Assembly: GCA_027364815.1 (NCBI GenBank)
Contig: DAHXOQ010000179.1
Coordinates: forward strand, 285-6,099
Reading direction: 5' to 3'
DNA: 5,815 nucleotides
DNA from: Acidobacteriaceae bacterium
Lineage (GTDB): Bacteria > Acidobacteriota > Terriglobia > Terriglobales > Acidobacteriaceae
The notes under the pieces are model-generated. The model saw nothing but the letters and a program-made list of their open reading frames with translations. It made no database searches and was not told where the DNA came from. Positions 1 through 5,815 of the stretch are shown here, piece after piece. Position 1 is the stretch's first letter. Each line of letters opens with the position of its first letter. Made by a program: the position numbers and the translations under genes.

Positions 1-1461
1 CGGGATGCTCGCGACAAGCTGCGCGACAGCCTTGCGCCCTTGACTGAAGAACTCGGCAATCATTTGCTTCAAAATATTTGGGATGCGCGCGATGCCTACA
101 TTCAAGTCATCCTCGATCGCCGTCCTGAAGTCGTCGACGCATTTCTCGACCGCTTCCAAAATCCAGCGCTCGGTCGCCCGTTGAATCCTGATGAGCGCGT
201 CCGCGTACTTGAGCTCATGGAGTTGCAGCGTCATGCGCAGCTCATGTACACAAGCTGCGGCTGGTTCTTCGATGACATCGCCGGCATTGAAACCGTCCAG
301 ATCATCGCCTACGCTGGGCGCGTTCTCCAACTCGCCAGAGATATTTTCGGCGAGCGTGGAGTGCGCAGTGAGCTAATCGGCCAAATCGAAAATAACTTCA
401 TCGAGATAATGAGCCAGGCACGCTCCAATGATCCTCGCGCAGGCAATGGCGCTGATATCTACAACCGCAACGTCCTCGCCAACGCCCTCGCTCTCGAACC
501 CATCGCCGCGCACTACGCCATCAGCTCAGTCTTCTCCAACTACGGCGATGAAACCGATCTCTTCTGCTATCGAGTCCACCGTCTCGCCCATGACCTCACC
601 ACCTCCGGCCGCGGAAAACTCGCTCTCGGCCGCGCTGAAGTCGAATCCCTCATCACCGAAAAAAAGCAGGTCTTCGTCTACGCCGTCCTCCACTTCGGCG
701 ATCAGAACATTACCGCCGCCCTCAAGCCCTACCTCGATTCAGACGCCGCCTCCTTCGCAACATTCTCTGAGCAGGCCATCAACAGCGTTCAGCAGGCAAA
801 CTTCCCTGACGTCATTCGCTTGCTCGATCGCTACTTCGGCAATATCGATTACTCGCTCACTTCGCTCTTCAAGGACGAACAGCACAGGATCGTTCAGTTG
901 ATTCTCAAATCGACTCTCCAGAGCATCGAAACATCGATGACCACCATCTATGAGGACCACGCCAGCCTCATGCGCTATCTCTCCATCGCCGGTCTGCCCA
1001 AGCCGCCAGCTCTCGCCCTCGCCGCAAGCTTCGCCGTCAATGCGGGAATTCGCAGCACCCTCGAGAGCGACCCCATCGACCCCGCCGTCCTCAAATCCTA
1101 CCTCGAGCTCGCCAAGGCCGACGATGTGCAGCTCGATTCCGCGATCCTCGGCTACATCGCCGACGAGCGCATGAAGATGGCCATGCACGATCTCCAAATG
1201 AGCCCGGGCTCTTTCGAACATCTCGACCGCGCGCTCAATCTCGCCCGCCTGCTGCTCCTCCTTCCGTTCCCGCAAAATCTCTGGAAGGCGCAAAACATCT
1301 GGTACGAAATTCACCGCGGTATGAACTACACCATCGCAGGCCTCAGTATCGAAAACCGTCCGCGTTGGGACGAAGGCTTCAGCGCCCTCGCCGACTGCCT
1401 CTCCATCGACGCAAAAACCATCATGGTAGAAGACGCCACCGCAGAAACCACCGGAGATTAA
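1..1461 (+). CDS. GH57-type glycoside hydrolase, C-terminal DUF3536 region (partial, 5' end outside window)
   Basis: The frame is open from base 1 to a TAA at 1459-1461, giving 486 visible residues. A TTG at 40 is in frame, but the 13 codons before it read on naturally (RDARDKLRDSLAP) and no ribosome binding site precedes it, so the true start is left of the window. The hallmark is the segment at 223-294, LQRHAQLMYTSCGWFFDD followed by IAGIET, which I recognise as the core of DUF3536. Further family-like stretches are VYAVLHFGDQN (about 679-711) and the C-terminal WKAQNIWYEIHRG (about 1282-1320). Proteins of this family usually carry an N-terminal GH57 alpha-amylase/alpha-mannosidase-like catalytic domain and run to roughly 800 residues; that half is not visible. 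The DUF3536 part is mostly helical, has no signal peptide or membrane segment in view, and has no established biochemical role. Family assignment is confident; substrate is unknown. Confidence 0.88.
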   Translation, partial: RDARDKLRDSLAPLTEELGNHLLQNIWDARDAYIQVILDRRPEVVDAFLDRFQNPALGRPLNPDERVRVLELMELQRHAQLMYTSCGWFFDDIAGIETVQIIAYAGRVLQLARDIFGERGVRSELIGQIENNFIEIMSQARSNDPRAGNGADIYNRNVLANALALEPIAAHYAISSVFSNYGDETDLFCYRVHRLAHDLTTSGRGKLALGRAEVESLITEKKQVFVYAVLHFGDQNITAALKPYLDSDAASFATFSEQAINSVQQANFPDVIRLLDRYFGNIDYSLTSLFKDEQHRIVQLILKSTLQSIETSMTTIYEDHASLMRYLSIAGLPKPPALALAASFAVNAGIRSTLESDPIDPAVLKSYLELAKADDVQLDSAILGYIADERMKMAMHDLQMSPGSFEHLDRALNLARLLLLLPFPQNLWKAQNIWYEIHRGMNYTIAGLSIENRPRWDEGFSALADCLSIDAKTIMVEDATAETTGD

Positions 1462-1473
1462 TCAGCACGATTC

Positions 1474-1527
1474 AAAAACAAAAAGGCGCGGATCGATTCC
1501 GCGCCTTTTCTTTCTTCTTTTGTTTTT
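1474..1527. terminator. Bidirectional intrinsic terminator between convergent genes
   Basis: A perfect 12-bp stem pairs 1481-1492 (AAAAGGCGCGGA) with 1498-1509 (TCCGCGCCTTTT), with a 5-nt loop TCGAT. On the + strand it is followed by a T-rich tail to 1527, starting 20 bp after the stop of the DUF3536 gene. On the - strand the stem ends in TTTT and runs into TGTTTTTG, so it can also stop the operon that ends with the prenyl synthase, about 105-140 nt past that stop codon. Stem strength, spacing and the T-tracts on both sides are all seen directly. Confidence 0.9.
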
Positions 1528-1551
1528 CCGTCCTACCTAAGAATTGGGCGC

Positions 1552-1586
1552 CCCATCCTTGCGCTTTTTCTTAGCGCATGGGTGGG
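1552..1586. repeat. REP-like imperfect palindrome
   Basis: The arms CCCATCCTTGCGC (1552-1564) and GCGCATGGGTGGG (1574-1586) pair with one T-T mismatch and one G-T wobble around a 9-nt loop TTTTTCTTA. There is no T-tract directly after it on either strand, so it is not a standard terminator. The arm pattern CCCCATCCTT...GGGTGGG resembles short palindromes that I recall as dispersed between genes in acidobacterial genomes. That recognition is from memory, and only one copy is present here. It would lie in the 3' untranslated part of the prenyl synthase transcript. Confidence 0.6.
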
Positions 1587-1591
1587 CCCAT

Positions 1592-1619
1592 ATTAATTTT
1601 CTTGCGGTAAAAAATTAAT
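1592..1619. repeat. AT-rich inverted repeat overlapping the prenyl synthase stop codon
   Basis: ATTAATTTT (1592-1600) is the perfect reverse complement of AAAATTAAT (1611-1619), with a 10-nt loop. The right arm contains the TAA stop of the prenyl synthase (complement of 1615-1617). The stem is only 9 bp and almost all A/T, with no T-run after it on the - strand, so it is weak as a terminator. It may be a 3'-end structure or chance in an AT-rich patch. Confidence 0.35.
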
Positions 1620-2514
1620 TCTTTCTATCCACCAAATACCGCGCCACTGCCTTCAAGCCTTCCGCCTTCTCGCCGTATGGCTCCAGCGCAGCAAACGCTT
1701 CGTCAATCAACTCCGCCGCCTGACGCTTGCTCTCCTCGACTCCGAAAACCGCCGGCCACGTTGCCTTCTCTGAATCCAAATCTTTTCCCGCCGTCTTTCC
1801 CAGCGCCGCAGAATCCACTGTCACATCCAGAATATCGTCTACAATCTGAAACGCCAGTCCCGCTTTGCGGCCAAACAAATCCAGCCGCGCCAAATCCGCA
1901 TCCGTCGCGCCAGCAAACACTCCGCCCGCCACTATGCTCACGCGTATCAGCGCACCCGTCTTCGCGCGATGTATCGCATTCACCAATTCCGCCGTCGGCT
2001 TCGCGTGCTCGCTCTCAATATCCAGCACCTGCCCGCCGATCATTCCTTCAACCGTTCCCACCGCATTCGCAATCAGCGCAATAATCTTCACCGTCGCTTC
2101 CGCCGGCGCAGCCAGATTCGCCAGCACCTCAAACGCGCGCGTCTGCAGCGCATCACCGGCGAGTATCGCTATCGCCTCGCCATATACAACGTGGCACGTC
2201 GGCTTCCCGCGCCGCAAATCATCATTATCCAGCGCCGGCAAATCTTCGTGTATCAGTGAGTAAGTATGCAGCATCTCAAGCGCCGCGCCCAGGTTGGCAA
2301 TTCCCTCGGGCACGCTTCCGCAAATCGTCCGTGCCGCCTGGTAAGCAAGCACCGGCCGCAACCGCTTCCCACCCGCAAATGTCGAGTGGCGCATCGCCGC
2401 ATGAATACTGGCTGGTACTACTGTCGCCGCAGGCAACAGCCGTTCAAGCGCCGCATCCGTCTCCGCAGCGCCCTGGCTCACAAGTACTTTAATATCGACT
2501 GGCATCACATCCAT
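1615..2514 (-). CDS. ispA: Short-chain polyprenyl diphosphate synthase (farnesyl/geranylgeranyl diphosphate synthase type)
   Basis: The 299-residue product, the same length as E. coli IspA, is a soluble all-helical trans-prenyltransferase that condenses isopentenyl diphosphate onto allylic diphosphates. Visible motifs are GGKRLRP at 48-54 (diphosphate binding), the first aspartate-rich motif with its downstream RRGKPT at 90-106, the GDALQT segment at 120-125, KTG at 185-187, and the second aspartate-rich motif DDILD at 226-230 followed by LGKTAGKD at 238-245. The two-residue Leu-Pro insertion in the first motif fits bacterial type II FPP synthases, and Tyr85-Ser86 upstream suits a C15 or C20 product. 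Oddly, position 90, normally the first Asp of DDxxxxD, is Glu (codon GAA, complement of 2245-2247); WPAVFG at 253-258 also departs from the usual YPxLxG. The ATG follows the upstream stop by one base and lacks a clear ribosome binding site; Met4 is an alternative start. The exact product length is not certain. Confidence 0.93.
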   Translation of the reverse strand: MDVMPVDIKVLVSQGAAETDAALERLLPAATVVPASIHAAMRHSTFAGGKRLRPVLAYQAARTICGSVPEGIANLGAALEMLHTYSLIHEDLPALDNDDLRRGKPTCHVVYGEAIAILAGDALQTRAFEVLANLAAPAEATVKIIALIANAVGTVEGMIGGQVLDIESEHAKPTAELVNAIHRAKTGALIRVSIVAGGVFAGATDADLARLDLFGRKAGLAFQIVDDILDVTVDSAALGKTAGKDLDSEKATWPAVFGVEESKRQAAELIDEAFAALEPYGEKAEGLKAVARYLVDRKN

Positions 2515-2520
2515 TTTACA
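2503..2520 (-). promoter_or_regulatory. Translational coupling junction, membrane protein stop to prenyl synthase start
   Basis: On the - strand the upstream gene ends ATG TAA, one A follows, and then comes ATG GAT GTG ATG of the prenyl synthase. The 20 or so bases before this start (CAAGTTATAACAACG) hold no purine-rich Shine-Dalgarno sequence. Re-initiation by ribosomes finishing the membrane protein gene is the simplest reading. Confidence 0.55.
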
Positions 2521-4339
2521 TCGTTGTTATAACTTGACTCGCCACAGCATTGCCGCGCTTCCTTCTCTCCATCCACCACATCCCTGTCAAAATCGGCAAA
2601 CTCATCACCGACAAAATCCGTCCCCAAAACACATCCCGCGTCGTCATCCAATCAATCGCTATCTCGTTCGTCCCCTCGCTCACCGGAATCGCAATCAGCC
2701 CATCATCGCGCCTCACCAAATTCTCAACCGGCTTCCCATTCAGCATCACGCGCCACGCCGGATACGCGCGCAATCGCAAAATCAGCGTCCCATCATCATC
2801 TGTCACCGCCGTCATGCGCTTGTGCTCTCCACGCCATGCCGCCGCAGTGAATGTAGCATCGCACGTACCCTGTTCCTGATCCCACGCCGGCGTCGTATCC
2901 GCCGCGCCATCGCCCAGCTTCGTCATCGGATCGCTCACCAGGCACGCGTCAGGAAGGCTCGTCGCAACAAGCGCATTGTCCGCGCTCTTCGGCGTGTACT
3001 CGTCCGTGCCCTCAACGCCAAGTCCCGAACTGATGCTCGCAATCTGCCCGCCTATCGAATCATCCTCGTCGCATGTTTGAGAAAACACCAGCCCCGACCC
3101 CGCCGTCACCATCAAAAAAATCAGCGCCCATCCTCCCACAATCAACACCCGCAGCCATCGCCGCGCCGCCACCGAAGCCGCCGCAAGAAAAATCGCCATC
3201 GGTGCCTCAACAAGCAGCAACAACCTCCACGGAAACTGTAAAAAATCCAGCTTCGGCAAATGACGCCATACAAAATCTGCAAAAGGGAATTGCATAACCA
3301 GCACCACCGCCGGTATCGCCGCCAGCACCATCAACCCGCGCCGCGTCACCCTCTCAAGTTGTCCTCGTGCCAACGCAATCGCAAACCCCACCAGCGTCGC
3401 CGCAATCATCACCACCAAAATAACCGACGCCGCCCACAGCACCTCGGCGTGAAACGCCATATCCGAAGCCGCATGTTTTGCAAACAGCCAGCTATCCTCT
3501 ACGCGCATCCCTGCGCCGATCGCCTGTGCAATATCAATCCACCGCTGCTCATACGCCGCCGGCAAAATATAGATCGCCGCCGCCATCATCCCATCAGCCA
3601 ACGCTATCACCGCGCGCGCCACCGGCCACCAATCACGCTCCACCCACGCCGCAATCGCCGCAACAAACGCCAGCAGGTAGCAAGCCATCACCGCAGCCGG
3701 CGCATTCGTCAGCCACACCGCCGCTATCGTCAACGCCAGCGGCAGCGTTGACCCATCAAAAATCTTCGCCGCCAGCTTCCCGCTCGCTGCATTTTTCTGC
3801 CGCAACGCAAACAGCGCCACCAGCGGAATCAGCGCACCGCTGGCAAGCTCGCTGAACGCTGAACGTTCAAATGCGTTGAACATTGTGTACCCGGAAAATA
3901 TCGCAATCGCCCCGGCCAGCGTTGCCGTTCCATCCCCAAACCACTCCCGCGCCAACGCCCTCACGCTCAACCCTGTCGCCGCAAGCAGCATCCAAATCAG
4001 CATCGGCGTCGCCAGGCCCCATCCAAATACCACGCCTAGCGCAGCGCCCAGGACCCACGTCACCGGCGGATAAAATACAAATCGCGGCTCGCCCGCGCCC
4101 CAGTTCGGGCTCTCTGCCCAATGCGGATAAAGCACCCCGCTCTTCCACCCTCGTGCAATCTCATACCACGACTCAAAATGAAAATCGAAATCATGCCCGC
4201 ACGACATCCCACGCACAAAGTACGGTATCCACGCCAGCCCCGCTGCTAAAAAAATCAGTGCAGGGCCGGTGAACTTCGATTCACTGAGCCAGCCAAAAGT
4301 TTTTGAAACTGCCGCGCGTATTTTTTTTAATGCCATCAT
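2516..4339 (-). CDS. Polytopic membrane protein, PTPS-related (PF10131-like), possible GT-C-type glycosyltransferase
   Basis: The 607-residue product has about 12-13 hydrophobic segments: roughly 24-44, 92-128 (two), 138-156, 162-180, 197-234 (two), 240-262, 300-323, 335-352, 371-392, 396-418 and 573-590. The first outer loop carries CGHDFDFHFESW (47-58), then YPHW (71-74) and FYPP (89-92). Together with LQFPWR at 367-372 these are the signature of the 6-pyruvoyl-tetrahydropterin-synthase-related membrane family, whose name does not reflect a proven activity. The acidic first loop and overall plan resemble GT-C glycosyltransferases. Residues about 419-572 form a probable periplasmic domain with Cys423, Cys466 and Cys493, ending in a beta-rich YPAWRVMLNGKPVEN module as in YfhO-like proteins. 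The start is a tandem ATG ATG; GAAGAG sits 1 nt from the first and 4 nt from the second, so Met2 may be the real start. An A8 run follows in codons 4-7. Middle gene of the operon; donor and acceptor are unknown. Confidence 0.8.
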   Translation of the reverse strand: MMALKKIRAAVSKTFGWLSESKFTGPALIFLAAGLAWIPYFVRGMSCGHDFDFHFESWYEIARGWKSGVLYPHWAESPNWGAGEPRFVFYPPVTWVLGAALGVVFGWGLATPMLIWMLLAATGLSVRALAREWFGDGTATLAGAIAIFSGYTMFNAFERSAFSELASGALIPLVALFALRQKNAASGKLAAKIFDGSTLPLALTIAAVWLTNAPAAVMACYLLAFVAAIAAWVERDWWPVARAVIALADGMMAAAIYILPAAYEQRWIDIAQAIGAGMRVEDSWLFAKHAASDMAFHAEVLWAASVILVVMIAATLVGFAIALARGQLERVTRRGLMVLAAIPAVVLVMQFPFADFVWRHLPKLDFLQFPWRLLLLVEAPMAIFLAAASVAARRWLRVLIVGGWALIFLMVTAGSGLVFSQTCDEDDSIGGQIASISSGLGVEGTDEYTPKSADNALVATSLPDACLVSDPMTKLGDGAADTTPAWDQEQGTCDATFTAAAWRGEHKRMTAVTDDDGTLILRLRAYPAWRVMLNGKPVENLVRRDDGLIAIPVSEGTNEIAIDWMTTRDVFWGRILSVMSLPILTGMWWMERRKRGNAVASQVITTM

Positions 4340-4340
4340 G

Positions 4341-4347
4341 CTCTTCT
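4341..4347 (-). promoter_or_regulatory. Ribosome binding site of the membrane protein gene, overlapping the acylase stop
   Basis: On the - strand, AGAAGAG overlaps the TAG stop of the acylase (complement of 4346-4348). The spacing is 1 nt to the first ATG (4337-4339) and 4 nt to the second (4334-4336), which favours the second as start. The overlap also suggests that the two genes are translated in a coupled way. Confidence 0.5.
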
Positions 4348-5815
4348 ACGGTTCCAGCCGCAGCGTATGTGTCGTTTGTTGATTCACCGCTCCCGATGAA
4401 AACGGCAGCGCGAATGTCGTCCCGTTGTACCAGTCACTCCACTGATCTTTGAAATACGCACTGTACGGATTCCCGCTCTCACCCAGCGTGATATTTTCCG
4501 TCGACCCATCCACGTTATTCCAATCCATCGTGAATCTCTGCGACGGCCCAAACGCCTGCCCGCTAACCTGTTTCACCGTCGTCCCGTCTCCTGAGAGCGG
4601 CAACGGCCCTATCTCTGCAACCCGCCCCGCCAGCGGCAAAAACGCACTGAGTGGGTGTTTCAAATCCACAACGTGCCAGCTCCCATACGTCCAGTCGGTC
4701 ACATTTCCCGGCGCGTGTTCCAGCGCTTTCGTCACCACTGCCGTCAAAAACGCATCCCAGCTTTTATAATCCTTCGGTAGCCAATCCGGATTCGCGTGCA
4801 TCACGATCTCTTCCATCGCGGTACCCGATTCAGCCCACGTATACTCCTTTGCCGCATCGCCCAATCTCGGTGTCAGCAGCATCACACGCATCTCCGTCTT
4901 CGTCCACGCCACTACCGACGCCGCCGGTGAATTCGCATCCATGCGTCCGTCCCAACTGCGCATCAAATCCGCCGCCTGTTTCAACTGCTGCGTCGGATTC
5001 TGCGAGTGATCTATCGCATACGCAAATCTGTGCGCCAGCTCCTGGTTCACCTCGCTGTAAATATCCGTCTGCGCGGCAATCATATCCTTCTCCGTCAACT
5101 GCTCTCTTCCATCCAGCATCTTGTAAATCCGCTCTATGCGGTACGGGTCCACCGTCTCAAGCGTCAACTGATACGGCGATTGCGCAGTCGTTACGCGCGC
5201 ATTTGCTGTCGCCACAAATCCTGACGGCGGATCAATCACGTGCGGTAACCCGTCAAACGGTATGAATCCATTCCACTCATGCGTCCCATCGCCAGCCGCC
5301 ACAATCTTTCCCACCAGCCCCGCTGGCCGCATCGGCACTTTCCCAATCGCGTGGTAAGCAATGCGCCCCTGGTCGTCCGAGTAAACAAGATTCTGCGTCG
5401 GGAAATCCCACCCCGCAATCGCGCTCTCAAACTCGCTCCAATTCGCCGCCTTGTTCATCGCGTAAATCGCATGTGCCGGAGCCGTCACCGTCGCATCATA
5501 AAAATTCCACTTCAATGCAATCGCCCGCTTATCCACTTTGAATAAGGGATTCAATAGCGGCCCGTGAGCCGTCTCCTGAACATCAAGCTTTACGTTCTCG
5601 TCCCAACGCACGGTAATCAACTCGTGCTCAACCTTCAGCGGCTTCCAGCTTCCATCCGCGGCGCGGTAATTTCCCTTGCCGTCGAGCGCCTCCAAATACA
5701 AATCCTGCACATCCGCATAAAGCGCCGTGTATCCCCACGCCACATGTTCGTTGTGCCCCTCCACCACAAACGGAACACCCGGCAGCGTCACTCCTGTTGC
5801 GGGATATCCCGGCGC
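4346..5815 (-). CDS. Penicillin acylase family (S45) protein, beta-chain region (partial, 5' end outside window)
   Basis: The frame is open from the right edge to TAG (complement of 4346-4348), giving 489 residues. A GTG at 5789-5791 could be read as a start, but the preceding codons (APGYPATG) continue the family pattern, so the gene begins outside. Counting from the edge, visible S45 features are LPGVPFVVEGHN (11-22), ADVQDLY (34-40, matching the calcium-site region of penicillin G acylase), TAHGPLL (82-88), GFVATANAR (199-207), whose Asn205 aligns with the oxyanion-hole Asn241 of the E. coli enzyme, and a C-terminal SGNPYSAYFKDQWSDW (447-462). The signal peptide, alpha chain, spacer and the N-terminal nucleophile Ser of the beta chain are not in the window, so activity cannot be judged. 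Such enzymes are periplasmic, self-cleaving Ntn-hydrolases that cut amide bonds of acylated compounds such as beta-lactams or acyl-homoserine lactones; the substrate here is unknown. It is the most upstream gene seen of the operon, 6 bp before the membrane protein gene. Confidence 0.92.
   Translation of the reverse strand, partial: APGYPATGVTLPGVPFVVEGHNEHVAWGYTALYADVQDLYLEALDGKGNYRAADGSWKPLKVEHELITVRWDENVKLDVQETAHGPLLNPLFKVDKRAIALKWNFYDATVTAPAHAIYAMNKAANWSEFESAIAGWDFPTQNLVYSDDQGRIAYHAIGKVPMRPAGLVGKIVAAGDGTHEWNGFIPFDGLPHVIDPPSGFVATANARVTTAQSPYQLTLETVDPYRIERIYKMLDGREQLTEKDMIAAQTDIYSEVNQELAHRFAYAIDHSQNPTQQLKQAADLMRSWDGRMDANSPAASVVAWTKTEMRVMLLTPRLGDAAKEYTWAESGTAMEEIVMHANPDWLPKDYKSWDAFLTAVVTKALEHAPGNVTDWTYGSWHVVDLKHPLSAFLPLAGRVAEIGPLPLSGDGTTVKQVSGQAFGPSQRFTMDWNNVDGSTENITLGESGNPYSAYFKDQWSDWYNGTTFALPFSSGAVNQQTTHTLRLEP

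Noticed and set aside
40..42. TTG as start codon of the DUF3536 gene
   Set aside because: The same frame is open to base 1 with family-like residues before it, there is no ribosome binding site, and the known family is far longer. It is an internal Leu codon.
739..1314. 191-residue open frame on the - strand inside the DUF3536 gene
   Set aside because: It lies wholly antisense to a well-supported gene, is rich in Glu, Arg and Val as expected from complementing that gene, and has no recognisable domain.
1365..1574. Small open frame on the + strand running through the terminator
   Set aside because: It starts in the end of the DUF3536 gene in another frame, is Arg-rich, and crosses the strong hairpin and T-tract, so it is unlikely to be translated.
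2534..3241. 235-residue open frame on the + strand opposite the membrane protein gene
   Set aside because: Its composition is extreme in Arg, His, Pro and Gln, typical of a shadow frame in GC-rich DNA, and the opposite strand encodes a coherent membrane protein.
2516..4339. Pterin metabolism role for the membrane protein
   Set aside because: The family name mentions 6-pyruvoyl-tetrahydropterin synthase, but the protein is a polytopic membrane protein with no sign of that small soluble enzyme, so the name should not be taken as function.
4651..5265. 204-residue open frame on the + strand opposite the acylase gene
   Set aside because: It is a Ser/Pro/Ala-rich shadow of a clearly conserved S45 gene, with no family motif.
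5789..5791. GTG as start codon of the acylase gene
   Set aside because: The eight codons upstream in frame (APGYPATG) continue the S45 pattern and the frame runs off the window edge. It is an internal Val codon.
1..5815. CRISPR array, tRNA or rRNA gene, insertion sequence, phage genes
   Set aside because: No regularly spaced direct repeats, tRNA-like cloverleaf, rRNA stretch, transposase or phage motif was seen on either strand; the genes look like ordinary chromosomal ones.

Overview
The window looks like a chromosomal segment of a moderately GC-rich Gram-negative bacterium, most likely an acidobacterium. This rests on the gene content (a GH57/DUF3536 protein, a PTPS-related membrane protein and an S45 acylase), the protein style, and an intergenic palindrome of a type I associate with acidobacterial genomes. 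Taxonomy is an inference; there is no rRNA or other marker.

Layout: two transcription units converge. On the + strand, positions 1-1461 hold the C-terminal 486 residues of a DUF3536 protein; its start, and presumably a GH57 catalytic domain, lie left of the window. On the - strand, reading right to left, are three tightly packed genes. They are the C-terminal 489 residues of an S45 penicillin-acylase-family protein (5815-4346, start outside), a 607-residue polytopic membrane protein of the PTPS-related (PF10131) type (4339-2516), and a complete 299-residue short-chain polyprenyl diphosphate synthase like IspA (2514-1615). Gaps of 6 bp and 1 bp mark them as one operon whose promoter lies right of the window.

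The 153-bp convergent gap (1462-1614) holds a strong hairpin with T-rich flanks on both sides, so it can terminate both units. It also holds a REP-like imperfect palindrome and a short AT-rich inverted repeat that overlaps the synthase stop codon. No RNA gene, insertion sequence, CRISPR array or promoter could be supported, and no other stretch over 300 bases lacks a gene.

How the genes may work together: the synthase makes C15 or C20 prenyl diphosphates, the precursors of polyprenyl-phosphate carriers. The membrane protein has the look of a GT-C-like enzyme, a class that uses polyprenyl-phosphate-linked sugars. The acylase would act in the periplasm. A shared envelope role is plausible but inferred. 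The most notable points are the Glu in place of the first Asp of the synthase's first aspartate-rich motif, the acylase/membrane protein/prenyl synthase operon, and a strand-wide C-over-G skew that does not depend on gene direction. I found no convincing evidence for a wholly new system.
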